The notes: generated by a model not told the origin, from the letters alone. Shown: positions 24,279 through 36,223, counted from the stretch's first letter. The stretch is 64,000 nucleotides of DNA from Agriotes lineatus (GCA_940337035.1 CALNHX010003573.1:62001-126000); one strand, 5' to 3'. Numbers and translations: made by a program.

Positions 24279-24353
24279 GATGCATCGACGGGATCGAACC
24301 CGGGGCTCCCGCGTGATAGGCCAGCACGCTTACCGCAGAACCACACTCTCCTG
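24279..24353 (-). mobile_element. tRNA-Asp-like SINE head or tRNA pseudogene
   Basis: On the minus strand GCCTATCACGCGGGAG occupies the anticodon-arm position and differs from tRNA-Asp GCCTGTCACGCGGGAG by one G-to-A, giving anticodon ATC in place of GTC. The B box CGGGTTCGATCCCG follows. The acceptor stem ends do not pair well and an A-rich run follows at 24,271-24,279, pointing to a retroposed copy rather than a working tRNA. Confidence 0.6.
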
Positions 24354-24589
24354 TTTGAATAATGCGCGCACCCGAGCTAATACTAGACAGCGATAGGCGC
24401 TCCGCTCTGCTGCCTAGAGAAGTTAATTAAATTATACTGCTGTCTAGAGAAGTTAATTAAATAAGTCTGAAAATTAGCAAACTTTTAAGCCATCGTACAA
24501 CTTAATCGGTCCAGTATCTTCGGAGGAGATAGCGAACAAACATAGTTACACGCAAACAAAGAGAGCTACGATTTTATGTTATAAGATGT

Positions 24590-25735
24590 GTAGTTCAAAA
24601 CGTGACCACCGAGCTTCTGTAGATGGCGCCAAGTGGACAAGCCGCCACTGTGCTATTTATGTATTATTTTATTCAAAACGGCTGTAGCACCGAGGTGAAA
24701 TTTTCTAAGTACCTGGAAATTATATTTTCTAGGGCATACAAAATCGATTTTTTTATTTTCGCGGAAAAAGATTCTTTAACGCAAAAATATAACAACCGTT
24801 AGAATAAAAAAATTATTTTTCAAAAATAGAGGGGGGAGGGGGCCGGTGCGCTTACATATATCCACGAGTGTAATATTTTTTTGCATATTCATATGCTCCA
24901 TTATGCACTGAGCAATCCAGTGAAAACCCCAGCTACCTATCTTGTTTTGTTTATTAATTAAAGGGGTTTAAATTTTCAAACTTCAAAGCTTCGTAGAGGG
25001 CGCCACAGATAATTCATGAGATTCTTTAAAAAACAGATCGATAGCCCTTTTCGGGGTCTATCAGTGTATGAAGTTTAAACAAATTCCTGTGGGCAGTTTT
25101 TGAGAAATGATTTTTAGAAAATTTCCAAAATTTTGAAAATTTGTAATTTAGGCCCCTTAATATTTTTCAAAACACTTTTTATATCACCTCATGTTAGCCT
25201 TCATATACTATTTAGAAAACAAAAATCAATTGAATCGATTCATCCGTTTTTGAGTAATAGGGCGTTAAACTCAAAATTTTCAAAAAATCATAGCGCCCTT
25301 CATTTTAAACCTAGCGAGTTCGGAAAAAAACTAACAGATTTGTCTTATGACCCTCTATCGTTATCCGCGATAAACTTTTCAAAATTTTAATCACGAAAAC
25401 AGTGATACCAAAAAAACATGCGTAACTTCCGCTTCCGGTTTCAGATTTTTTTGAAAAGCTTATTTTGTCGATGAATTTTCGATACACCCCCGCATTCCAA
25501 AGCGCATCAAAATCGGAGCAATACTTTCGGCTGTAGGAGCGTCACCCACCCACACACACACACACCCACACACACACCCACACACACACCCACACACAGA
25601 CAGACATTTTTTAAAAACCACTTTTTTGGGTTCCTAGAGGCCCAAAACGGATATTTCTGTGAAAATCTCGATTTCCAAAATTTTCATGATTCCAAGACTT
25701 CCCTATACCTATGGGTATGGGAAAGTAATACTAAT
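24590..25735. repeat. hairpin-ended repeat with a (CA)n/CCCACACA microsatellite
   Basis: 24,590-24,660 is a reversed copy of the GGCGCCATCTACAGAA block of the 19.3-kb repeat. 25,549-25,597 is a CACACACC-type microsatellite ending CAGACAGACA. 25,697-25,728 is an imperfect hairpin, ACTTCCCTATACC against GGTATGGGAAAGT, at the edge of the repeat. The text between (for example TCCGTTTTTGAGTAATAGGG) is low-complexity and noncoding. The open frame 25,133-25,390 within it is incidental. Confidence 0.6.
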
Positions 25736-26849
25736 TTCAAAAGGCGCCACCTATTTAATGATTATAATCAAGTCGCACATATAAATTCGAAGGTTCGGTT
25801 ATGATCTTAGCTATTGTGGATAATTGCAATAAAGGTTCAAAATCACCCTTAATAGCTCCCAAATATACTATAGTTAGTTAGGATAATAACAAATCGTGAG
25901 TGCGACGCAATCGAAGCGATATTTATTTACATGGATACAAATGAGTAAATAACTAAATAATCCATAATGAAGTAATTACACTGGCAGATTTTACCAATAT
26001 TAGTGATTAATGTAAAGGTTTAATTTGGTTATAAAATTTACCGATGACGTGATCATGCTATGTTTACATTTTTATATCTACCAGTTTATATTTTGATTAA
26101 TTAACTGGTCGATACACATTAGAAACACCCATTAATTTGTGGTGTATCACTGCTCGTTATGAATCAGTAGTATCGGAGTATTCGGAAAAATCCAAAGGAA
26201 AAGCCGGAAAATTGGAAAATATCGAAAGTGCGTTTTTCTAGACACTGATGTACGACTTTTTATTTGCAGTCATACTTTTATGATTCTGTGCTTAATGGTT
26301 TGAAGAGTTTTCTTTATCATGTCATAATCCAAAACAACGTTTGCCGGGTAGCTAGTAAATGATACAAACATAAAGTGCCGAAATAGTTGTAACATCCTCA
26401 ATATTCCCTAGAAGTAAATACAGAACCTTCCCAATTCCAACGGGCATATTACGCCTAACTATGTTAAATAGGGCAAACCAACCCAAATACTAACAACAAA
26501 CATCGTAGAGAAACCAGGACAATACGAGAAACCACGCCCCCATTCAATAAGACAAAACAGTAATTAAAGCTTAGAAGAAGCGAATTCTCAATTCAAGACA
26601 CCGCCGATGGGTCCACAGCCACTGCCAATGCAATTGTTCAACGTAATCAATTAATTTCAAAATTTCTTAATCACAGTAACCTCTCAAATATCAAATGAAA
26701 ATTCACCTGACAGATATTACAAAATAAATCGACTTTCATTTTAGTAGCAGTTTAGCGTAACAGGATGTAATTAGATACAGAACAAGCGAGTGGTTATAGT
26801 AGTTTTTACAACTAGAGTGGATATGATGTCCATATCGCAAGAGGATAAA

Positions 26850-27193
26850 GTAAATTATCCAAGTTGTACAGTACCTATATTTTTTCTACGACCTATCAAT
26901 GGAAAAAATGGAAAATTACAAAATATATATTCAACGTTAATTAATAAGGTATCTTACAACAAAATCACGTTTGCCACACACAAATCAGCAGGACGTGCCC
27001 GTAACAAAACAAACAATAAATGAAAGTTGCCTAGGTAATCAGGACTAACTTGGTTTGTGATTGGTGTATTTTATATCCGCCCGTATGTAGATATGTAGAT
27101 ATGATGAAATCATATTCGTTCAGTTAACTATAATTTCCTACTTATTCATTCTGTGGATTGTGAAGAATATTTATATGCGGGAGTAGAAAAATA
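26850..27193 (+). repeat. direct duplication, copy 1
   Basis: The block from CAAGTTGTACAGT through CCTATCAATGG, CACGTTTGCCACACA, AATGAAAGTTGCCTAGGTAA and GCGGGAGTAGAAAAATA recurs in the same order and orientation at 27,975-28,030 plus 28,536-28,797. About 85-90% alike by eye. Copy 1 is uninterrupted and shows the pre-insertion state of copy 2. Noncoding, though 26,790-27,023 is open. 25,740-26,790 and 27,200-27,950 hold nothing I recognise. Confidence 0.8.
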
Positions 27194-28032
27194 AATTTTA
27201 TTTATTATTGCACCAAAGCAGTACTTGATAATGAGGAAGACTTTTTCGAAGAGGAAATCCAAAATTAAAAAGTTTAATATTTGTTATTATCAGAATTGGA
27301 TAGTGCATACCGAGGAATTTCGGTAGAAAGTTTTATGGTTACCCAATATGGTGGAAAGTCGTATATATGATAATGTTATGCTGTATCAAAATGATTTTAA
27401 CGGATTGAATGACAAATAAATTGTTCATTATATTAATAATAGTAGCTAGGAAAACCTTAGTACAAATTATAGGAATTTTTTACAAATTGTTGTTGTTCCG
27501 TTCTTAGACAACTCGATCATTTACATTTCTGGGTTTACTTTTCATATAGATTAAGAATTAATTTTACCTCTTTTAACATAAGTAAAATTATAGCTCGAAG
27601 CGATGCTAGTGTGCAAACCTCGATTTATAAACATTAAAATCCAATTAAGATGCAAGCGACTTTTAAAATTTGATAGTCTTCATATCTATAGTATTCAATT
27701 AAAAATATTTTTTAAAATGATTCAGTAGCGATATTTGAATTGTTGTTTTCCTTTTGCAAAGAATATTTTCTGCAGTTTCACGTTTTGGATTGACAATTTA
27801 AATAACATGAAACAGAATTTGCAAATTTGAATTGCTTTTGTAACTCAAATCACAAATAGCTATATAAGTAACAAGGACTGTAAGGACCTATTAACATTTG
27901 AGGTAGGCAAGTATAAGCCAAGGCAAAGCCGTGGCTTGTTGCCTGCCGAGGGTGATAGGGACATTCCACTCAAGTTGTACAGTGCGTTTTTTCGACAACC
28001 TATCAATGGAAAAGAAGGAAAATTAATAGTAA

Positions 28033-28172
28033 GTATATTACACAAGTTTTAAAAAGTAAAGTTTTACTAAACGAATATAGCTTGATTGAGTACGAGCGAG
28101 CGAAGCGAGCGAGTAACTTAAAAAGCTATATAAGTTTAGTAAAACTACTTTTCTTACGAAGTGTGTATACTA
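28033..28172. mobile_element. palindromic (foldback) element
   Basis: Arms 28,033-28,083 and 28,119-28,171 are reverse complements with few mismatches (AAAGTTTTACTAAACGAATA against its partner). The ~35-bp centre contains GAGCGAGCGAAGCGAGCGAG, itself nearly palindromic. No coding capacity. Confidence 0.75.
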
Positions 28173-28283
28173 TTTTTTCGCATTTTGTATTAGTATTTAT
28201 AAATAAACATCTATATAAAAACATTATACCACATGTCCATTAAAAACGGCGGCTGCGGAAATTCAAACGTATGAATAATATGT

Positions 28284-28434
28284 CGGTGGTACTGTAAGTC
28301 TATGTCAAATTCGAGGTTAGCAGGTTAGGTTTTCTGTCATTTTTGACACAAACTGACACAAAACCTAACTTGCTAACCTCGAATTTGACACAAACTGACA
28401 TAAACCTAACCTGCTAACCTCGAATTTGACAGTA
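28284..28434. mobile_element. foldback MITE, family F copy 1
   Basis: GGTGGTACTGTAAGTCTATG leads into TCAAATTCGAGGTTAGCAGG and AACCTAAC-type arms, reversed on the right. The right arm (CTAACCTCGAATTTGACA) is present twice, at ~28,375 and ~28,415, so this copy has a duplicated arm. The same element is an almost perfect hairpin at 47,332-47,474. Confidence 0.75.
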
Positions 28435-28802
28435 ACATTACCATATAGTAAAGTGACAGTTCTATGTACCAAAGTGCCACTTTATTAATATATTTAGAAT
28501 TTAGTAAAATAGCACATTATTATACAAAATACAAAAAAAAATCAACGTTAATTAATAAGATTTCATACAACAAAAGCACGTTTGCCACACATAATTCAGC
28601 AGGGCGTGCCCATAACAAAACAGACAATAAATGAAAGTTGCCTAGGTAATCACGACTAACGTGGTTTGTGATCGGTGTATTTCACATCCGCCCGTGTGTG
28701 GATATGCAATTATATACGTTCAGTTAACGACAATTGCCTGCTTATCGAATCTGTGGATTGGGAAGAAAACAGAATATTTACAGGCGGGAGTAGAAAAATA
28801 TA

Positions 28803-29626
28803 TACAGGGTGTTGAAAAAGAGCCGCAATCGTATAGTACTACCGTAATTGACATCAAATAAGTATCATAAATCCGTTTTTAAAAATTTGCTGCTATGCTT
28901 ATATCGGAAGATATAAAATTCCTTCTACCAAAATAAAAAACTGTACTAAAGCTTTGATATTAATTGTATTAACAATTTTTCCTAACAAAATAAAAGCGTT
29001 AATCTATATCAACAATTTCCGGTTAGTATAGTAATGAATAACAGTTTTATTAGACATCCTCAAAGAACAAAATATTGTTGAAAATACAAAATTGCCGATC
29101 TGACAATCCTGCAATATTTGTATGTATTTAAGCACAATAAACTAGTCACCATATTTCAATAAAAAACAATGTTTTGTCAAAATATCAAATTCTGACAGTA
29201 CCACGAATCTTAGTACATTAATTTCAAACGCGTAATAATGGAATATACAAATAACGAATATTTTGATATGCTTATGTACTTAATTTAACGGCCTTTTTGC
29301 TATTAATAAACCTTATAATTATTACTTCTGTTGACAATTAAAAATAAACAATTTTTCAAGCTATAAACTACCATTGCTTAATTTAAACTTATAAAGCACA
29401 CAACAAACGTAAAAAATTAGAATCTAGACACAGGTCATTTTTTTGTAATGCATGTATGTTGGCACTTAACTCCTTTGTACAGTGTTGCCATATTTTCTAA
29501 CTTAAAAACAGCATTATCTCTGAAACGGTTGTCGGAATAAAAAAAATTGTGTTAACTTTTTTGTTACTTTACCCATGAAGAACATCATGATACTCTTCGA
29601 TTGCGCGACTTTTTCAACACCCTGTA
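28803..29626. mobile_element. TIR element, CAGGGTGTTGAAAAAG ends, TA target site
   Basis: CAGGGTGTTGAAAAAG at 28,805 is repeated in inverse at 29,609-29,624; similarity extends to ~40 bp (CAATCG and TAGTA/GAGTAT blocks). TA flanks both sides (28,803-28,804; 29,625-29,626). About 820 bp with no transposase frame: a nonautonomous Tc1/mariner-type element. Confidence 0.85.
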
Positions 29627-29639
29627 TAAAAATCTTCTC

Positions 29640-30040
29640 AGTGATATGAAACACCACTGTGAAATTCTTGCTGAAAATTTTGAAAAATATTTTAAAGATT
29701 ATACCGATTATATTAGGATAAGAAATGCATTCACGGATACGCAGGATCTTGCGATTGAGGCATAAAATGAAATTCAGAAAGTTGGAATTAGGTGAATTTT
29801 GCAAAGAGCCAGAACTAAATATCCATCATTATTTGAAAAGTCTTGAAGTTTTTACTTCCGATTTTTTGCCGCTTTATTTATATATAGCTGAATTTTCTGC
29901 TATGTTGTCAGTAAAATATAAGTTTTGTGCTAAAATTAACCTTGAGCTGAATCTATGGTTAAACCCAGTTTGCTCCTCTCCAACCTACAGCACCATCGGT
30001 CTTATTAACTGCTTTTTTGCATCGAAATTTTTCTGTTAAA
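29640..30040 (+). pseudogene. hAT-type transposase C-terminal relic
   Basis: A plus frame at 29,646-29,763 reads CEILAENFEKYFKDYTDYI followed by RIRNAFTDTQDLAIEA, then stops. It resembles the segment of ZBED5/GTF2IRD2-like hAT proteins where F-x-x-R-F-x-D precedes N-P-F and an E-x-Q-x-E-L-I-x-L-Q run. In the next frame EFSAMLSVKYKFCAKINLE (29,890-29,950) matches the hAT dimerisation end (S-A-M-x-x-I-K-x-K-Y-R-S-x-L). It is broken by stops and at least one frameshift. It directly abuts the TIR element but is not part of it. Assigned on motif order only. Confidence 0.5.
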
Positions 30041-30699
30041 ATTCTCAATTTGACAATTATAAGTTCTGAAGTCCATTTTGACCAAATTTCAAGTAACAAT
30101 ATATCACTATGCAAAAAGAAAGTTACGTGAACAACACATATGAAAGCATTTTTTTTCACTAGTTTGCTTCAAACTCATGGAAAAAGATATTGCTTTATTT
30201 AGTTGTTGTACAACTAACTATTGTAACACTGGGAGCATTGGAAAGTTAACAGAAGCCGTAATGGTATTTCATTTGTCCAATTTATTATAATTGTTGTAAT
30301 ATTTGCTGCGATAATTTTCTGTGCAATACCATATTAAGTTTTTAGTCTGTTTTTGCTTGTTCTAACATTATTACTATTGCAACCTACACCTTGTTTATGC
30401 AGTGTATCAAAACTTTAGTGAATACCTCATTCACTTGGTTTGTGATTCGGAGCAGGCCTTAAATATGAACATTTTTACCAGTCTACCAAATATTTAATTA
30501 GAAAAAGTTACTAATGTCAAAATGACATTAACTTGCGAAAAGTACTTTAGTTATGGAATAACCATTCATGGCATCTTATTGAAGTGGAGCGATAAGTTAT
30601 ATTAGTTTCAACGACTTTAATTTACTTGACGAATGAATAATGATGAACTGTCAAATTTTGCTTTGATTGGTCATTTTTTGTTACCAACTGTTCCTTTCT

Positions 30700-31289
30700 C
30701 CGTTAAAAATCTACATGCAAGGCCGCCTCAGATTCACACATTTGAAAGGCGCTAATTCATGTTTCAATCTTTGTGAGCATCTCCTTAGCGTTCGGATTTG
30801 CAATAAGGCGATTTCAGCCTCTATGCGCGGACGTAACATAAACCGGTACGCCCAGTTCCGTCTCCAACGCCCTCTAGAAATTCGCCAATAACGAGGTGCT
30901 CGAAGAGTATAGACGGAAAATCCGCAGTCATTTCAAATCACTTGAGTCTTGAGACCTGAACCCTATCCTGATCACCAGGTCCCCTCCAGGTACCTACCGT
31001 GAGTCCGGACCGACCGAAAACCTCCGGCGCTCACCGGCGATTCTATCGTCAAAGAGCCAGACTTTGTAAAAGGTGAAAGGTCCACTTTATATTATTCCAA
31101 ATGGCCAAGCTTATTCACAGAGGACGTACCAGGTCCAGCCAGGCTTTTTACACTCTCAATAAATATGTCCGACACTGTAAAATACTTTATTCAACTGGAT
31201 TTTACCGCCCGCAAAATCATAACAAGCTAGCGCCATCTTATTGATGCATAAATATAGCCTGTTTCGGATCCACTTCAAGTACGGCGTGC
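30700..31289. other. GC-rich unclassified island
   Basis: Distinctly GC- and CpG-richer than its surroundings, with no long frame. ACCTGGTGATCAGGATAGG and TACCTGGAGGGGACC-type text on the minus strand might be an LTR or promoter, but no repeated ends were seen. 30,041-30,700 is AT-rich without features. Confidence 0.3.
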
Positions 31290-31357
31290 ACGCACTTTCA
31301 CATTCGAACCTCTTCTGAGAGGGCCCGGGTGTAGCAACTGAGCCAAACTAACGTGCT
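31290..31357 (-). mobile_element. tRNA-derived SINE head
   Basis: On the minus strand GTTAGTTTGGCTCAGTTGCT (A box) and AGAGGTTCGAATGTG (B box) lie at tRNA spacing. The acceptor stem is incomplete. A-box and B-box sequences differ from the other SINEs here. 31,358-33,068 holds nothing I recognise. Confidence 0.5.
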
Positions 31358-33068
31358 ATTTGGGTTGTTGTCCGGTCAGTGAAGCAGAACATTTTATTAA
31401 ATTAGGAATTATTTTGTATATATCTAACCACATTATACAGTTTATACCAACACGTGTTATTCCTGTATTTTATACATTTGAGTACAATGATCTCATGGGA
31501 ATTTGAGGTTTGCCCGAAGCAAACAGTTTGAAAATAAATGTAAAGAATTTTGGACAAGTTTAAAATAAGCACTTTAAAAATAAAAATTCAATATTCCGAT
31601 GCAAGCCAGATATATTGCAATACATGTAGATATTTGAGTGGTACGCGAAAGTATAAGTTTGAGAACCACTGTTTTAAACGATTACAGCGCAACTAAATCA
31701 TACAATTGGCCCTTATACTTCATGTATTAATTGGACAAACTTTTATTTAGAATAATAAAATGTACAATAATTAAATTTCTCTATGACCCTTACTATAGGT
31801 AAATCGTTTAGTAATAGATTTTCGAACTAAAAATGACATATTATAGACCACCGTACTAAAATTAAAGCCGGCTGACTTTACATTTACGTATTTTAAACTA
31901 GAAATGAGATTATAAGCTTATTCTACTTCTTTCTTTAGAGGTAAAGTGTTTTAAATAATTAACTCATCATGTAATACATAAAGTAAAATTTTTATTAATT
32001 ACTTTTGACAACTAACTTTGACTAACAACCGGCTGCAGAAATGGTCACCAGTACCGCTTACCCATTCAGTGCCATTTTTTATTAAGTATAACAAATTATA
32101 ATTCAAAAAGTAAAACATCTGTTAAATCGAAATGTATGGATTAATAACAGTAAGTTTAAAATTGTAAAAAAATATTAGATGCAAACTCGTGCTAAAAGTG
32201 TTATTGTACTGAAATTTTATCAAACTCGGCCTACGGTATCGTGCTATAATTTTCATATCGCGTGCACTAGTCACCTTTAGTAATTGTATAATAAATAGCT
32301 ATTTTATATTTATTTCATGCATGTGCAATATCTACTCAGTTGAGTGAAGTGCCCAGTTTAGCATTTGGTTTGCAGGGAAAGTGTTTTTAGAACCACAATG
32401 AATTTGAATTAAATAATTCCACTAGCTTAATATTAGATTAGTGCGCGCTAAATGTATAGTGTGGCTGAATGGGAGTGTACAAGTGCAAGTGGGTATATTA
32501 AAACTTTTAAAAGTACAGACAAGAAGCTGTTAATAAACAATCGCAACAAAATAAAAGTAAAATTAAAATTCTACAGACATGTTTGTTATTCTTTTAGTTT
32601 GAAATTCTAAACTCATTAATGTTGGTATTTCGTGGGTTCTACTGTACTTCCATTTCGGCAGCAGAAATCGGATCACTACTTCACGAGTGACCCAGACTTG
32701 CATTTTATGAAATTACACTGCATCCAACTAAAGCCCGTCAAAAGTGGGAGAAAAGTAAACTAAACTTTTTCTCCAAAGGGTCAAAAAATGAAATTAAATA
32801 ATTTTCATCGTGGTAACTACTACATCGCTAAGTTACCAAGTAAGTCTTGTCGGCAATAGAAACTATTTTACGATCATTTTCACGCTTAAAAAATTTGGCA
32901 CATTAGAAAATCAGATTTATTTCTGAATCTGTGGGGAGTGCAAATATTGGGAGAAGGTGCCATTGAATCCCACATGTGATTATATGAATTTCAGCCTCAG
33001 GATTAAATGGCACGACTTAGTCTGTTGGTATATAATGTACTATTTTTGGTTTCGTGTATTCTTTTCTA

Positions 33069-33285
33069 GCCGCGTGTCGCAGTAGGGTAAGCGCCAGGCT
33101 TGCATTAAGCAAGTCCTCGGTTCGAATCCCGCGTAGGTCGGAATTTTTCCGCAGCCTTGGCGATTGGAATCGGGCTCAGTGGGACCATTTACAGTTGGGC
33201 ACCAAATTAACTGTGCTCTACTCCGAACCCCAGACCTAAGAGATAGAGTAACAAGGTCAACACATCACCAGCGTACACACCTAAC
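33069..33285 (+). mobile_element. tRNA-derived SINE, family A copy 2
   Basis: GCCGCGTGTCGCAGTAGGG and GCATTAAGCAAGTCCTCGG, then the B box GGTTCGAATCC (33,119-33,129), are the same head as the minus-strand copy at 20,822-21,030. The shared body continues through CCAGACCTAAGAGATAGA. The following 130 bp (to ~33,415) is GC-richer and may belong to it. Retroposed, nonautonomous. Confidence 0.8.
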
Positions 33286-33769
33286 ACAATGGTTGCTACG
33301 CAAGATCAAAAGGCGCGCTCCAACTCTATATCCCGAATCCGGGGCAAGTTGAGCATTGTACCGCAAGATGCCAGCGCATAAAGCACCAGCCACTACACCG
33401 CAAAGTAGATGAGGTTACAGATAATACATACATATTCTTTTATTATTATGCTATTTTAAAACGATGAAATAAAGGTAACGTTTTCTTAAGCTAGTGAACT
33501 TCGATCACGTATGTCCCGGTTTCGGTTGGTAATAACGCTACAGATACTCGGTGATATAAACGGTTACTGATTTTTGACGTGTAAATTTGATAATGTAATT
33601 ATTTATCTCAGATTTTAATTTACTTATTATACTTAGTGATCAAATGGAGATAACCTGCACCGTTCACATACGCAAACATTTCGTCTGCTTACTTCTTAGT
33701 CTGGTTGTTTATAATGATCATTTTTCCTTATTCAAGGTAGTGCACAAACGTGTGTAGCATTCCCTTGCT

Positions 33770-34310
33770 ACGCTACTGAGTTTGAGTAATTTAAGAAGCC
33801 GCGCGAGCAAGGCAAGGCGAGTTTTAATTAATATCAAACAGATTGCAGATAGGTAATTGTATAATGAAATACAAGCGGGGAGGCAAGCCCGCGCATTTTA
33901 CGATCGCGCACGCAATAAATGCTTGTTTGTCATAATTAATATCATATAAATAAATAACTAAATGGCATGATAGCCCACGGGCTGGCGAAGTTTTGTATTA
34001 ACAAAAGTAGTGTTGGGCATGACCCAAGGTGAGGCAGAGCTTTCATATATCAAGCTCGGGCACCGTATCATTATTGAACATAAATACGCTATAACAGAGC
34101 AGGCCGTTTCGAGGAACTCGCGTTCTCTTTCGGCCGTTTCAGCTCATTTTTCATTTGCGCAACGGAGTGTGCCTACGTATTTTTTCAGCTAATAACCCGC
34201 TTAGACGACGAGCTATGCTAAAGTGATGATTTAATTTTTTGCCGCCGACCGATCTGCGGGCTCCGATCAAATTAATTGAACTTATAGCGGCAATTCGGAA
34301 TTCGCCCGGA
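33770..34310. other. CpG-richer segment of unknown nature
   Basis: Contains TTTTACGATCGCGCACGC, AATAAATGC and several AATTAATATC/AATAAATAAC runs, then GGCCGTTTC-containing text and GATCTGCGGGCTCC. No repeat partner was found within the window and no coding frame with a domain. Could be conserved noncoding DNA or an old element. Confidence 0.25.
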
Positions 34311-34534
34311 TTTATTAGACATAGCCGAATAAATATGTGGTTACATCTGCAGCAACTTGAAATTTAAAAAAAATAATAGCATATGTTCTATAGTGCATGT
34401 ACCTATATAGTTTCTTTTCTAACCTCCGATTTAGGTACTTGCTTCATTTTGATAAAGGTACGGATCTGAAAGCTCAACGCATAGCCTTAATAATTTAGAA
34501 CCAATTTGATAAACAGATTTCCAATTATGAAATT

Positions 34535-34995
34535 AAAGTCATATAGGTTTACGCTCCAACATCTAGATATTCGGACGAGGAAGTGGTCTCCTCTATTATG
34601 ATGACATTATAACGGTAGCGACGGCAATAGCCCATACATATTTATTTCTAATTGGAGACTTCAATGCGAAATTCGACAAGAAGCAAGCAGAGGAAAAGGA
34701 GTTTCTAAGAAAACTCCGCTATGATAAAAGAAAAGAAAGATGTGATACTTTAGTGAAATTTATGGCAGGCCATCAGCTACAGGTAATTGGCTCTTTTTCA
34801 GAAAATTAGAGTAGAGAGAAGGAAAAGCCCAAACAGTTATATAAAGAACGAAATAGATTATATATTTTCAAGCAACTGACACTTCGAAATAGTTGTTTAC
34901 GAGGCAAACTTAGTAAATTACCCTTTATGGGCGAGCCGGATAATATGTAGGGTGAGCGACATAGGAGCGAGCCCTGTAATTCGGTGAGCCGCAAT
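34535..34995 (+). pseudogene. RTE-like LINE endonuclease (AP-endonuclease) fragment
   Basis: VYAPTSRYSDEEVVSS (~34,548) and then LLIGDFNAKFDKKQAEEKEF (~34,650) match the V-Y-A-P-T-S...G-D-F-N-A-K core of the apurinic-like endonuclease of RTE-type LINEs. The Asp and Asn of GDFNAK are catalytic residues. RKERCDTLVKFMAGHQLQ (34,732-34,785) corresponds to R-N-E-R-G-D-x-L-x-x-F-x-x-x-x-x-L. KNEIDYIFSS (~34,845) follows in another frame. At least two frameshifts and stops. No RT follows: the next feature is a foldback element. Confidence 0.75.
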
Positions 34996-35139
34996 AAAGA
35001 ATAATTGCAAGCGATCCGCGTACTACGTTTTATTTCCTCTTGCTAAAAATCGACAAAATTAATGTTAGTGATTAATAAAGGATGTGCTTATTAGAAAACA
35101 AACTGTTTGTAAAGTCACCAGGGCAACATTTTACCCTAT

Positions 35140-35822
35140 CCGGAAATTTGTTCGCCAACATTTGTTCCCCGGAAATTTGTTTGCCGACATTTGTACCCCG
35201 GGGAATTTTTTCGCCCGGAAAGTTGTTCGCCAGGAAATTTTTTCGCCCTGCATTTCTACGCCGGAATTTTGTTCGCCGATATATTTTAGCATGCAAGTTA
35301 GCAGTTACCTACTTAGGTAAAACGGACAAAAGTAAAAAACAACATATCGAGTTATGTGCAGGCATTTATTGGCTTTCTAGCGGCCACAGTTTTGTTATCC
35401 GCTTACCGTGATCTGTATTATTTATACCATTTATTTTTTTTTTTTTTTTAATTTTCAAGTAAATGGACTCAAATTTATTTTGTTGTCATAATAATTATAT
35501 GTATAATCTAGTTTATGTTTTTTATTTATCGCGAATTATGTAGACATTGGTTCCATTAGTTAAGTTACATATATTATGTTTATGTTTTTTAAATAAATTA
35601 TACATAAATTGACTACATTTGTTGTCTTTTTTACTTTTGTCCGTTCTACCTAACTGCTAACTTGCATGCTAAAACATATCGGCGAACAAAATTCCGGCGT
35701 AGAAATGCAGGGCGAAAAAATTTCCTGGCGAACAACTTTCCGGGCGAATAAATTCCCCGGGGAACAAATGTCGGCGAACAGATTTCTGGGGAACAAATGT
35801 TGGCGAACAAATTTCCTAGATC
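35140..35822. mobile_element. foldback element with motif-array arms
   Basis: Arms 35,140-35,340 and 35,620-35,822 are reverse complements. Each arm holds about eight copies of a core GGCGAACAAATTTCC or GGGGAACAAATG spaced 14-20 bp, then GCATGCAAGTTAGCAGTTA and GGACAAAAGTAAAAAA. The centre (35,345-35,620) is AT-rich. No transposase. A single right arm recurs at 37,290-37,555. Confidence 0.85.
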
Positions 35823-35888
35823 CCTAAAAGTGGGACTTTTAGCACATGGGCTAAAAGTAAACAGCTGATTTCTTTAACCACGGTAAAC

Positions 35889-36078
35889 TAACGGGTGTTC
35901 ATAAACAGTCGTCATCCCAGTAGGTTTTGACTTCAGAAACGTATGTCTATTAAAATTGAGAAAAAATGCGCTATGACAGTACTCAATGACGTTTCCTTGT
36001 GTTGCACGAATTAATCAAAGACATAACATTTTGTTTTTCAAAGCAACTGGGATGACGACTGTTTATGAACACCCGTTA
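35889..36078. mobile_element. 190-bp MITE with perfect 30-bp TIRs
   Basis: CGGGTGTTCATAAACAGTCG and the following TCATCCCAGT are perfectly repeated in inverse at the right end; TA flanks both sides (35,889-35,890 and 36,077-36,078). The flawless TIRs suggest recent insertion or mobility. The interior (~130 bp) is noncoding. Tc1/mariner-type by target site. Confidence 0.9.
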
Positions 36079-36157
36079 TAAAACGTCACTTTTAGTGAAA
36101 CAAGCTAGCGCTAAAAGGCCTACTTTTAGTGGTGGTCATAGATAAATGAGTATTTCC

Positions 36158-36223
36158 CACGACCTGCTGAATTGTTTGACAAACGTCACTGTACACATTT
36201 GTCACACAATACAGCAGGCCGTG
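36158..36223. mobile_element. 66-bp hAT-type MITE with 8-bp target duplication
   Basis: Ends CACGACCTGCTG...CAGCAGGCCGTG are inverted repeats; the flanks carry the same 8 bp, GTATTTCC, at 36,150-36,157 and 36,224-36,231. An 8-bp duplication and CA...TG ends are hAT hallmarks. Exceptionally short. Confidence 0.8.

Larger units (their letters stand above)
27975..28797 (+). repeat. direct duplication, copy 2, split by two palindromes
   Basis: The same block as copy 1, interrupted between GGAAAATTAATA (~28,030) and AATCAACGTTAATTAATAAG (~28,536) by roughly 500 bp that hold two palindromic elements. The duplication therefore predates those insertions. Confidence 0.75.

Noticed and set aside
24279..24353. 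functional tRNA-Asp gene
   Set aside because: Anticodon position reads ATC, acceptor stem does not close, and an A-run follows.
35140..35822. LTR retrotransposon
   Set aside because: The long repeats are inverted, not direct, and no coding domain lies between them.
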